Positions 1 through 8,207 of a stretch of 56,497 bases of DNA are shown piece by piece. How positions within the stretch are numbered: the stretch's first letter is position 1; every line of letters begins with the position of its first letter. Position numbers and translations under genes: made by a program. The notes below the pieces were generated by a model that was given only the letters and a program-made list of their open reading frames with translations, made no database searches and was not told the DNA's origin. This stretch comes from an uncultured Clostridia bacterium (GTDB taxonomy: Bacteria > Bacillota > Clostridia > Oscillospirales > Oscillospiraceae): contig CANSSG010000018.1 of assembly GCA_947649615.1 (NCBI GenBank), positions 1 to 56,497 of the forward strand. The letters are read 5' to 3'.

Positions 1-63
1 TTGACCGGACATCGTTGGACAGCGGCCAAAGGCGTTTCCCAGAGCCGCCGGAAAGGAGAATGA
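1..63 (+). other. possible 3' end of an unidentified gene entering from the left
   Basis: A frame stays open from the first base to a TGA at 61-63 and would encode about 20 residues ending in SRRKGE. It is too short to identify and has no homology that I recognise. If real, it converges on the glycosyltransferase gene ending at 122. The remaining bases to 121 show no convincing terminator or promoter. Confidence 0.15.
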
Positions 64-121
64 TGTTCATAGCTTACGCGCCCTTCTCTTTCAGTATGGT
101 ATGGTAGGAAAATTCGAATAC

Positions 122-2068
122 TTAAACTTCCAGCAAAGCCGCTGCGTTTTGGATCATTTGCGGCAGTGAAATATAGTTGTAGGTAAAGTCCAATTCCATA
201 TCCAGAATCCGATGGCTCGGTCCCTCCCACGCAGGAAATGCGGGATGTATTTTACTCCCCCAAATCTTTCTTGCCGCAGGCAAAGCAGCCCCCGACAAAA
301 ATATCGTATCTGCGTGTTCTGCCATATAAGTAATGTACGTCTCTATGTTACTGGATAAAAGGAATTTCTCCCGATTCAACGGATCAAAAATATCCGGGAC
401 AACGTAGGGAATACCCGATACTTTCTGCTCTAAAAACACATCTGGGTGGGAAACAACCGCTACGGCCGGCAAAGGAAACCGGTCTACACATTGACTGACC
501 AATTCGTGGAACAGAGTCTTGTAATTTTCTTTGCCTTTGCTGCCTTTGGACAAGCATGGAATCAAATCGACATGGAAACAATAAACACTGCCTACACTTC
601 TTATATTCTCCAGGGCATACCTTGCAGCCATCTCGTCACTGACATCATCCCTTACTGTACCACCCATCGGTTGAAAAAAGGACACCTTCTGCCCCATCCT
701 GGCTAGAAGCAGGGCCAAAGTTTTTACATATGGGGTATAATAATTCCATCCTTCCATTGGGAAGAAAATAAAGTGCCGGACAGGTTTGGTTTGCAGAAGC
801 TGATACAGCTTCTGCCCAAATGGTGCCATTTGGGCAAAATATTCCTGATAGTCCTCTGGGTCGCCGTAGCGGTTTGCCAATGCCGCATGAATCGCACTCT
901 CTTCTATATAGCCAGACTGATACAAGGCCCGAAAATAGTTGGCATGAAACGTAGCATCCTCATGTTCTCTTTGCATCTGCACATAAAATGTACGTAGTGC
1001 GGCGGGCAAACCGTCCTCCCCTTTTTGCGCCAAAGCAATGGTTTTAAAGAGTGCCAATTCCTTTGTCTCAGCTTTCGATAATCTATAGCTATCCAAGCTT
1101 ACCTGGTCAACCAAAGCAACTGCCTCATCATTGCGCGCTTCCTCAATTAAAGACAAAACTTCATCATTGACAGAAATCTGCTGTTGGCTCACAAGTTTAG
1201 TCTCATACCGTCTGGAGAATGCGTCAATTTGCTCATCATTTAAACAGATTTGATTGCGAATATCTCTGCTGTTTTTTTCCGTCTTTTGGCAAAGATTTAT
1301 CTGATTGCTGCTTTGACTCAGTTCTGCTGCCCAGAAACCATACGAACTCTGTGCTGTCAAAATTCTTCCATTACATGCCGATATGCAGAAAAATTCATCC
1401 AAATTAGCATCCATGCCTCCCAACAGATGAACAAAATGATAGTTTTCAAACGGTCCAAATTGGGATTTTGCATATTGGATATCATCCGAGAAAAAATAGA
1501 AGTGGGCGTCAGGATAAATTTGTTTTATGTAGGTAATGGCTGCTTGGTAATATTTGACTGGTGCATGGCAGTTCAAATCTACAAAATCAGTCCTACGGAG
1601 ATGTACCGCAACACTGTATTCCCGTTGTATCTTTTCTCTGAATTGCCGCACGGCAATCGAAGGAGTTCTTGGTTGCAGACGTTCCCGGAATTTGTCGCGC
1701 TCCTCTTGTGTGCAATAATGAGGGCCTCCATACCCTAACAAATAAATATTTTCCGCCCCTTCTGCAGCAGCAAGCAACGTTTCTCGTGTTTTGTAATCTT
1801 CATGCCGGATAATCCGAAGGTTATTGGCTCTGAGGTCCTCTGGCAAACAGCTTTCGTCCATAAATCCACTGGAAGCTGGAGGGTAGATAAGTTTTCGATG
1901 GGAACCGATTTGCAAGTTATCCAAGCAATATGGATGAATGTACCCTCTGAGTGTATAATCTGATACATCCAGCACCAATTCTTGGTCTAAATATTTTGCG
2001 ACAGTATAGCCGCAAATATAAGCGTCAAGTTGGTTTCCAAGACCGCCTAAGATTTCTGCAATTACCAT
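122..2068 (-). CDS. GT11-family glycosyltransferase (fucosyl-/colitosyltransferase type) with long C-terminal extension
   Basis: 648 aa. The first ~290 residues look like glycosyltransferase family 11 (alpha-1,2-fucosyltransferases): a GGLGNQL motif at residues 8-14, the family HxRRxD motif (HLRRTD, 156-161) and a YFFSDD strand near 191-196. GT11 enzymes transfer L-fucose from GDP-L-fucose; related bacterial enzymes transfer L-colitose. GT11 proteins are usually about 300 aa, so the C-terminal ~350 residues are extra: a helical TPR-like stretch (about 300-420), then a Rossmann-like segment of unknown role. A GAGGAGAAGG ribosome site precedes the ATG. It is the last gene of a minus-strand run beginning at the flagellin. 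The preceding genes make GDP-linked 6-deoxy sugars, which fits the donor. The acceptor is unknown; flagellin or a preceding glycan is inferred from position. Confidence 0.8.
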   Translation of the reverse strand: MVIAEILGGLGNQLDAYICGYTVAKYLDQELVLDVSDYTLRGYIHPYCLDNLQIGSHRKLIYPPASSGFMDESCLPEDLRANNLRIIRHEDYKTRETLLAAAEGAENIYLLGYGGPHYCTQEERDKFRERLQPRTPSIAVRQFREKIQREYSVAVHLRRTDFVDLNCHAPVKYYQAAITYIKQIYPDAHFYFFSDDIQYAKSQFGPFENYHFVHLLGGMDANLDEFFCISACNGRILTAQSSYGFWAAELSQSSNQINLCQKTEKNSRDIRNQICLNDEQIDAFSRRYETKLVSQQQISVNDEVLSLIEEARNDEAVALVDQVSLDSYRLSKAETKELALFKTIALAQKGEDGLPAALRTFYVQMQREHEDATFHANYFRALYQSGYIEESAIHAALANRYGDPEDYQEYFAQMAPFGQKLYQLLQTKPVRHFIFFPMEGWNYYTPYVKTLALLLARMGQKVSFFQPMGGTVRDDVSDEMAARYALENIRSVGSVYCFHVDLIPCLSKGSKGKENYKTLFHELVSQCVDRFPLPAVAVVSHPDVFLEQKVSGIPYVVPDIFDPLNREKFLLSSNIETYITYMAEHADTIFLSGAALPAARKIWGSKIHPAFPAWEGPSHRILDMELDFTYNYISLPQMIQNAAALLEV

Positions 2069-2085
2069 ATTACCTTCTCCTCTTG

Positions 2086-3063
2086 CTATTCTGTTCCGAG
2101 GTATTCAGCCGAAGCCCGCTCCAAATAATCCAAATACGTTTTTTCCAACCCAAGCCTTAAAGATGTTTTTGCCTGCCATCCCAAGGCATTAATTCGACTG
2201 ACGTCCAAAACCTTCCGTGGCATTCCATCCGGTTTGGAAGAATCAAAGCGCAGTTCCCCCCGGTACCCTACGACATCCATGATGATTTCCGCCAACTCTT
2301 GAATGGTCATATCAATACCGGTTCCTACGTTTAGAAATTGTGAATCACTATACGCATTTTCCAAGAGGAAAACACACGCATCCGCCAAATCATCACTGTA
2401 CATAACTTCCCGGCGTGCCTTTCCGGTCCCCCAGAGCGTAATATGCTGCGCATTAGTTATTTTGGCCTCATGCACCTTCCTAATCAATGCTGGAACTACG
2501 TGGGAGCGGATAGGATCAAAATTATCACCCGGACCATACAAATTACACGGCATAACACTGATATAGGCATATCCGTACTGCTGGTTGATAAATTCGCAAA
2601 GTTTCAGACCAGCAATCTTAGCCAAAGCATAGCCCTCATTGGTAGGTTCAGGCTTTCCATCCAGCAAATATTCCTCCCGCATTGGCTGAGGAGACAAACG
2701 CGGGTAAACACAGGAAGACGCCAGAAAAATTAGCCTGCGGACGCCATGCTTTGCAGCAGAGTAAATAACATGGTTTTGAATTGCTAAATTATCATACAAA
2801 AATTCAACTGGGGAATTCATATTTGCCTGGATGCCGCCCACTCTTGCTGCGGCTAAAATCACGCAGTCTGGGCTTTCCTGCACAATATAAGCTTCCGTTT
2901 CTTGCTGGCGCCGCAAATCCAGCTCTCTTGAGCGGAGACCGATGATATTGCTATATCCTCGCTCCATCAATTTTCTGACAATCGCGGAACCGGCCATTCC
3001 GCTCCCGCCGGCAACCCAAATTTTTGCGCTTTTTTCTAAAGCATCCTGTTTTCCCACTATCAT
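2086..3063 (-). CDS. fcl: GDP-L-fucose synthase / GDP-L-colitose synthase family epimerase-reductase
   Basis: 325 aa from an ATG that overlaps the upstream stop as ATGA (3060-3063); an ATG three codons earlier is less likely. It is an extended short-chain dehydrogenase with N-terminal glycine motif GGSGMAGSA and catalytic YxxxK (YALAK). It matches Fcl/WcaG strongly, including the ASSCVYP and NLYGPGDNFDP segments. Fcl epimerises C3/C5 and reduces C4 of GDP-4-keto-6-deoxymannose; its close relative ColC does the equivalent step on the 3-deoxy compound to give GDP-L-colitose. Gmd lies two genes upstream, but a PLP dehydratase sits between them, so colitose is as plausible as fucose. Sequence alone does not separate Fcl from ColC. 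Confidence 0.85.
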   Translation of the reverse strand: MIVGKQDALEKSAKIWVAGGSGMAGSAIVRKLMERGYSNIIGLRSRELDLRRQQETEAYIVQESPDCVILAAARVGGIQANMNSPVEFLYDNLAIQNHVIYSAAKHGVRRLIFLASSCVYPRLSPQPMREEYLLDGKPEPTNEGYALAKIAGLKLCEFINQQYGYAYISVMPCNLYGPGDNFDPIRSHVVPALIRKVHEAKITNAQHITLWGTGKARREVMYSDDLADACVFLLENAYSDSQFLNVGTGIDMTIQELAEIIMDVVGYRGELRFDSSKPDGMPRKVLDVSRINALGWQAKTSLRLGLEKTYLDYLERASAEYLGTE

Positions 3064-4265
3064 CCGGCACAATGTCCTTTCAAATAGGTATGGATCGTCT
3101 CGATTTCATACTCCAGATCCATCTGGCTGAGTCCATGATGGCAACCGATGTAAAAGCCATTATGATTAACATACTCTGCAGCAGGGTACGCTTTCTCAAT
3201 ATCGCCAAATATTTTCTTATACGCCGGCTGGTTTAGCAATGGCAGCATGGGACGGGTTTCAATATTGTGCTTTTCAAGATACTTCACCAAATCTGCCCGG
3301 TTAATTCCGCTACCTTTGCGAGGAAGGAGCGGGAACATCATATAAGTATGTTCGACACTCTCAGGATGCCGCGGCAACTGAATCTTATCCTCATAAGGAG
3401 TAAGACCGTCTATTAACACCTGTGCATTGCGCCGTCGTGCGCCCATAATCTCGTCCACGCGTTCTAGCTGTCCCAATCCCAGCGCCCCTTCTAATTCACC
3501 AACGCGGCAGCTATACCCCAGCCGCACGAACATAAAGCGCCGGTCTATGTCTGTATCCATACGCTTGGGGCAAACAACATTCGCATCGCTGGCTAGGCAC
3601 CGCTCACAAGTACAGGCGCGGCCATGTGCCACAAGACTTCGCATAACTTCCATCAAACTACGGTCGCTGGTACACATGATGCCGCCTACTCCAGTGGTGA
3701 TCGTGTGCGCTACATATGTACTGCATGCCATAATATCTGAGAAACTCCCAACGGTTCGCCCGTTAATCGTGGCAAAATGCGCCTCTGCGCAATCCTCTAA
3801 AATCCGGAGATGGTATTTTTGAGCAATAGACACTATGCGCTCCATGTCGCAAGGCATTCCAAAGCAATGAACTGGAATAATACATTTTGTACGCGGGGTA
3901 ATATGCTTTTCAATTTCATCCGGATTCATATTATATGTCGCCAAATCAATATCTACAAAAACAGGCTTCATTCCAGCGTGTAAAACTGCATTACTGGTTG
4001 CAATAAAGGTAATGGCAGGAACCAATACCTCGGTCTCATCCGTCCATCCATCCGTTTCCCGCAGAGCTTCCAGAGCTAAATGGAGGGCGCTCGTCCCACT
4101 ATTGCACATGATGCCATACTTCTGACCGTGCATTTGGGAGAATCTTTTTTCAAATTCGACTACAAATTTGCCCTGTGACAAGCGCTGGTTGTCTAAGGCA
4201 TCCATTACATATCTTTTTTCTATTTCTGACACAGATGCATACCCTACGCCAATTTTATTACGCAT
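3060..4265 (-). CDS. PLP-dependent 3-dehydratase of the DegT/ColD/RfbH type (active-site Lys replaced by His), cysteine-rich
   Basis: 401 aa; the ATG at 4265 is chosen because a GGAGGAG site lies 6 nt upstream. The fold is DegT/DnrJ/EryC1/StrS aminotransferase: NSGTSALHLAL near 55, VPAITFIATSNAV near 82 and ILEDCAEAH near 155. At the place of the PLP-binding lysine the sequence reads STYVAHTITTG, so His187 replaces Lys. This substitution is known in sugar 3-dehydratases ColD (GDP-4-keto-6-deoxymannose) and RfbH/E1 (CDP sugars). It also has Cys159, Cys218, Cys220, Cys223 and Cys232, resembling the [2Fe-2S] spacing C-x57-C-x1-C-x7-C of E1, which ColD lacks. Next to gmd and an Fcl/ColC homologue, a 3-deoxygenation of the GDP-keto sugar is the natural role. 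The exact electron donor is unknown. Confidence 0.75.
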   Translation of the reverse strand: MRNKIGVGYASVSEIEKRYVMDALDNQRLSQGKFVVEFEKRFSQMHGQKYGIMCNSGTSALHLALEALRETDGWTDETEVLVPAITFIATSNAVLHAGMKPVFVDIDLATYNMNPDEIEKHITPRTKCIIPVHCFGMPCDMERIVSIAQKYHLRILEDCAEAHFATINGRTVGSFSDIMACSTYVAHTITTGVGGIMCTSDRSLMEVMRSLVAHGRACTCERCLASDANVVCPKRMDTDIDRRFMFVRLGYSCRVGELEGALGLGQLERVDEIMGARRRNAQVLIDGLTPYEDKIQLPRHPESVEHTYMMFPLLPRKGSGINRADLVKYLEKHNIETRPMLPLLNQPAYKKIFGDIEKAYPAAEYVNHNGFYIGCHHGLSQMDLEYEIETIHTYLKGHCAG

Positions 4266-4279
4266 ACTGCGCTCCTCCA

Positions 4280-5326
4280 CTAAATATTTTTTAAGGCTCT
4301 CTCCCGCTTTGCCAACGCACGGTCATGGCTTGCCATGACCGTAACCAGCTTTGCAAAGCTGGTTTGCGCAGGGTTCCAGCCCAAAACAGCCTTCGCTTTT
4401 GTCGGATCGCCCAGTAGATTGACAACGTCCGTCGGACGGTACCACTTGGGGTTCACGCAAACTAGCATCTTCCCTGTCTGTAGGTCGTAACCCTTTTCTT
4501 CCAAGCCGGTTCCTTCCCAGCGAACAGTCATACCATTTGCGGCAAACGCCGCTTCCACGAACTCTCGCACTGTATGTTGCACACCGGTGGCAATCACAAA
4601 ATCGTCCGGCTCATTGTGCTGGAGCATTAACCACATGCACTCCACATAGTCCCCGGCATAGCCCCAATCCCGCAAAGAGTTCATATTGCCAAGTTCCAGG
4701 TGGTCTTGCAATCCTTCTGCAATGCGTCCAGCGGCCAACGTAATTTTTCGGGTAACAAAGTTCTCTCCACGCCGCTCAGACTCATGGTTAAACAGTATCC
4801 CGTTGGCAGCGAACATTCCATAAGCTTCACGGTATTCTTTGGTAATCCAGTAGCCATACTGTTTTGCTACGGCATAAGGACTGTATGGGTGAAATGGAGT
4901 AGTTTCTTTCTGCGGGACTTCCTCCACTTTGCCAAACAACTCAGATGTGGATGCCTGATAGAATCTAGTTGTATTTGTTAGATTCAAAATGCGGATGGCT
5001 TCCAAAACACGCAAGACGCCGATAGCATTGACATCACCGGAATATTCTGGTACATCAAAAGATACCTGCACATGGCTCTGGGCAGCTAAGTTATATATCT
5101 CGTCCGGTTGAATGGTGCCGATAATACGAATCAACGAGGATGCATCTGTCAGATCTCCTTCATGGAGTATGATTTGATGATCCACCATCAGGTGGTCAAT
5201 ACGCGCTGTATTGGACAGGGATGCCCGCCGTACCAAACCGTGGACCTCATAACCCTTTGATAGCAAAAGTTCCGCCAGAAAAGAACCATCTTGGCCCGTG
5301 ATGCCGGTGATAAGCGCGGTTTTCAT
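4280..5326 (-). CDS. gmd: GDP-mannose 4,6-dehydratase
   Basis: About 348 aa from the ATG beginning [15 protein letters not shown]; an upstream TTG would add 11 unlikely residues. It converts GDP-D-mannose to GDP-4-keto-6-deoxy-D-mannose with tightly bound NADP. Diagnostic features are the N-terminal TGITGQDGS nucleotide-binding loop, [27 protein letters not shown], the catalytic TSELFGKV and YxxxK (YAVAK) segments, and [18 protein letters not shown]. These are near-invariant in Gmd. The stop codon lies 14 bp before the ATG of the dehydratase. It supplies the keto sugar for the next two genes. A 128-bp gap separates it from the upstream reductase, the largest gap in the island besides the flagellin terminator region, so a separate promoter is possible; I see no clear consensus there. 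Confidence 0.95.
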   Translation of the reverse strand: MKTALITGITGQDGSFLAELLLSKGYEVHGLVRRASLSNTARIDHLMVDHQIILHEGDLTDASSLIRIIGTIQPDEIYNLAAQSHVQVSFDVPEYSGDVNAIGVLRVLEAIRILNLTNTTRFYQASTSELFGKVEEVPQKETTPFHPYSPYAVAKQYGYWITKEYREAYGMFAANGILFNHESERRGENFVTRKITLAAGRIAEGLQDHLELGNMNSLRDWGYAGDYVECMWLMLQHNEPDDFVIATGVQHTVREFVEAAFAANGMTVRWEGTGLEEKGYDLQTGKMLVCVNPKWYRPTDVVNLLGDPTKAKAVLGWNPAQTSFAKLVTVMASHDRALAKRERALKNI

Positions 5327-5454
5327 TACATAATACCCCCATTCAGTGTAGGGCGCCAATCCAGTGCCCCATCCTTGTTGAACGATTTAGAAAATCTGCA
5401 TATGTCAAACAAATGCCACTTGCTCTTATATGTCCACACGGTTATTGTTTAGGC

Positions 5455-6408
5455 CTATCCATCTATTAGCTTTATATTAGTTCGTACCCATTCGATAGTT
5501 TTTTTGATTCCATCCGCAAAAGCAACCCTTGGTGTAAAGCCCGTCTGCGCAGTCAATGCATAAATATCTGCTTGCAAGTGCATGACCTGAACTGGGGAGT
5601 ACGGCACTTCGCCAAATCCTATCGGCAGGGATGGATCAATTGTATCTCTAAGGATCTCCACATAATTCTTGAGCGGCATAGCCATACCACTGCCCAATGG
5701 ATAAATCGCCCCATCCTGCCCGTACAGTGCCGCACAATATAACGCCTCCGCCGCATCCGCGACATATAAATAGTCCCAGACTTGCTCCCCGGCAGTCAAG
5801 CTGGGACGTTGATTCATTAAAAGCTTTCGAGTTGTACGCATAATCATACTTCCAGGATCGTCGCCCGGCCCATATACAGACAAAATCCGCGTCCAGATGT
5901 GCGCAATTCCCAATCGTCCACATTCCAGACGGCTCATCTGACCCGCGCAGAGTTTGGCTGCTCCGTATGGGTTCTCTGGTTTACAAGGCGTATCCGGCTT
6001 CAGCGCCCCATCTACGTATCCGTATTCCGCCTGACTACCAGCGCCTATGAAAATCTGGCAGCCAAGTTCCGATGCAGCATGTACCGCATCAATTGTGCTG
6101 CTGATATTGGCAATTTGGCACAGCACATTATTTCGGGCTTCTTTGGAAGTTCCCGACCATGCCAGGTGAAAATAAGCATCTACTGGCTCCCCGACTTTAC
6201 CTGGAAGTCTGGCATAATCTGCTATATCGCAGGGAATCGTACAAAGATTATCATTGACAGGCAATATGCCCTGCCGGTAGCTGTTTGGGCGGCAAACAGC
6301 GTATACGTATACTCCGTTATTCAGCAACCGCTGGCACAATGCACATCCTATTGCTCCTGTCGGGCCAGTAACAACAGCCGTTTTTATCTTACGTGGATGG
6401 ACTGGCAT
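5455..6408 (-). CDS. NAD(P)-dependent epimerase/reductase of the short-chain dehydrogenase family (nucleotide-sugar reductase)
   Basis: 317 aa, extended SDR fold: TGPTGAIGCAL glycine motif near residue 14, LAWSGTS, GAGSQAEYG and the catalytic YxxxK as NPYGAAKLCAG, then a typical WDYLYVADAAEAL segment. The family includes the reductases that finish CDP-3,6-dideoxyhexoses (abequose/paratose synthases) and the YerF-type reductase of the yersiniose pathway. The ATG directly follows the TAA of the thiamine-diphosphate enzyme (TAAATG), so the two are translationally linked. With rfbF/G/H upstream, reduction of a CDP-4-keto or CDP-4-C-acetyl sugar is the likely job. Choice among abequose-, paratose- and YerF-like activity cannot be made from the sequence. 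Confidence 0.75.
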   Translation of the reverse strand: MPVHPRKIKTAVVTGPTGAIGCALCQRLLNNGVYVYAVCRPNSYRQGILPVNDNLCTIPCDIADYARLPGKVGEPVDAYFHLAWSGTSKEARNNVLCQIANISSTIDAVHAASELGCQIFIGAGSQAEYGYVDGALKPDTPCKPENPYGAAKLCAGQMSRLECGRLGIAHIWTRILSVYGPGDDPGSMIMRTTRKLLMNQRPSLTAGEQVWDYLYVADAAEALYCAALYGQDGAIYPLGSGMAMPLKNYVEILRDTIDPSLPIGFGEVPYSPVQVMHLQADIYALTAQTGFTPRVAFADGIKKTIEWVRTNIKLIDG

Positions 6409-8166
6409 TTACAGCATCTCCTCATGTGGCAGACAGCTTTGCGCCCTAGATTTATACTTCAAAATAGTACTAATTTCATTTTGCAATTTCTCTGACAATG
6501 GCGGCTCTTGCTCATGAATAGGTTTATTCAGACCTAGCTTAGGAACAAGCCTAGTTGTCTGCGGTAATGCAACTTCAATAAAGGCTGGATCTGCATCTGC
6601 CAATATTGATTTCAAAGAAATCTCATTTGTATAGCGCATTGCACGAATTCCATACGCCTTTGCAATGCCTATAAAGTCTGGAACAGTAAATCCTGCGCTA
6701 TCGTCTGTCTGCACAAAGTTGCTGTCGAAATACATCTCCTGGAAGTGGTGTATCATTCCAAGCGCCCGGTTGTTTAATAAAATAATTTTAATTGGCAGGT
6801 GCTCTCTCACAACCGTTTGTAATTCCTGAATATTCATTTGAAGCCCACCATCGCCTGTTACGCATATTATAGGATGCTTCGTTGCTATTGCCGCTCCTAT
6901 CGCCGCTGGCAGGCTATACCCCATTGCACCATGTCCTCCCGAAAAAAGGATTCGCTGGTTTTCCTTTACTTCTAAACTTTGTGCAACCCACACTTGGTTC
7001 TGTCCAACATCTGTTGTAATCACTACTCCGTCTGGGCATAGTTCTCCCAACTTTTCTACAAATAAGCTTGCCGGCTCCAACCGGTCAGCATATTTTAATT
7101 TGGAGTATATTTTCATGCAGCAGTGCTGCCAATCGTGAAATTTCCATATGATTTGCTTCGATTTTTCCAGCAAAACCGGCAGCAATTCCTCAAGGAGAAC
7201 TTCATAATGCGTTTCCCAATCATTGACCCTATGTTCTAGTTCACTCTGATCAATGTCAACCCGCAACAATTTCGCAGTTGGTGCAAACATATCTCGACAT
7301 GTCCCGGTTTGCCGGGAATCCAGGCGGCTGCCCAGCGACAAAATACAGTCACTATGATTCACCAAATAGTTCGACCACCTGTTGCCATATGCGCCTATCA
7401 TTCCGTAACAATAAGCAGATTTGCTTGGAAGTACATCAACTGCAATCATGCTAGTTACTGTCGGAATTCCAGTCTGTTCCACAAACGCACGAAAATACTC
7501 CCTGGAACCAGAAAGGGTAATTCCATGTCCTGCTAAAATGACAGGGCGATGGGCTTTTTGGAGTTCATGGAGAATGCCGGTGGCGATTTCGACAGGTGGG
7601 ACAACCGGTTGTAAAGGTTGATCCCACAGAGGGAGAGGTTTTTCAATATCCTCTCTCCAAACATTCATTGGGATGTCCACCAAAACCGGACCGCGCCGCC
7701 CCTCCATAGAAACCCGATACAGAGTTTCAAGTAATTCTGGCAGCTCTGACGCATTGCGTACCATGACCGCTTGCTTCGTGATTGGCTGCGCCATAGAAAC
7801 AATATCGGTTTCCTGAAATCCTTTTTGCCGTACCCGTAGGTTCTCTTTTTGTTCATATGTATTTACTTGACCTGTGATAAAAATACAGGGCAACGAGTCA
7901 AAATAAGCGCAGGCAATTCCTGTCAGTAGATTTGTTGCGCCAGGACCACTGGTTGCATATGCTACTCCGGGCAGTCCTGTCATCTCGGCCCATCCACAAG
8001 CTGCCATGGCACACGCTTGTTCATGATAATTTAAGTGCGCTGAAATCTGCATCCGGTATTTGTCAAGCGAGTCCATAAAATGGGTTACCATTCCACCGGG
8101 ATAACCAAAAATGTCTGTAATTTTGTGTTGAATCAAAAATTCTACAACGTAGTCAGATGCTTTCAT
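6409..8166 (-). CDS. thiamine-diphosphate enzyme of the acetolactate-synthase family, probably sugar-branching (YerE-like)
   Basis: 585 aa with the full three-domain acetolactate synthase layout. The catalytic glutamate is Glu49 (HLNYHEQACAMAA), the mid domain spans about 190-340, and the cofactor motif runs from GDGG at 438 to NN at 465. The same family includes YerE, which condenses a two-carbon unit from pyruvate with CDP-3,6-dideoxy-4-ketoglucose, and it includes true acetolactate synthases. Context favours the sugar role: no ilvN, ilvC or other branched-chain amino acid genes are near. The gene is inside a nucleotide-sugar operon, between a glycosyltransferase and a reductase abutting its stop codon, in the same cluster as rfbF, rfbG and rfbH. 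Family membership is sure; substrate is inferred. Confidence 0.75.
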   Translation of the reverse strand: MKASDYVVEFLIQHKITDIFGYPGGMVTHFMDSLDKYRMQISAHLNYHEQACAMAACGWAEMTGLPGVAYATSGPGATNLLTGIACAYFDSLPCIFITGQVNTYEQKENLRVRQKGFQETDIVSMAQPITKQAVMVRNASELPELLETLYRVSMEGRRGPVLVDIPMNVWREDIEKPLPLWDQPLQPVVPPVEIATGILHELQKAHRPVILAGHGITLSGSREYFRAFVEQTGIPTVTSMIAVDVLPSKSAYCYGMIGAYGNRWSNYLVNHSDCILSLGSRLDSRQTGTCRDMFAPTAKLLRVDIDQSELEHRVNDWETHYEVLLEELLPVLLEKSKQIIWKFHDWQHCCMKIYSKLKYADRLEPASLFVEKLGELCPDGVVITTDVGQNQVWVAQSLEVKENQRILFSGGHGAMGYSLPAAIGAAIATKHPIICVTGDGGLQMNIQELQTVVREHLPIKIILLNNRALGMIHHFQEMYFDSNFVQTDDSAGFTVPDFIGIAKAYGIRAMRYTNEISLKSILADADPAFIEVALPQTTRLVPKLGLNKPIHEQEPPLSEKLQNEISTILKYKSRAQSCLPHEEML

Positions 8167-8207
8167 ATTCTTGCACCCTTATAAAATATCTTCTCAATCC
8201 GTTACCA

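Noticed and set aside
6409-8166. Biosynthetic acetolactate synthase (ilvB)
   Set aside because: No regulatory subunit or other branched-chain amino acid genes are adjacent, and the gene is embedded in a nucleotide-sugar operon. Not excluded by sequence alone.
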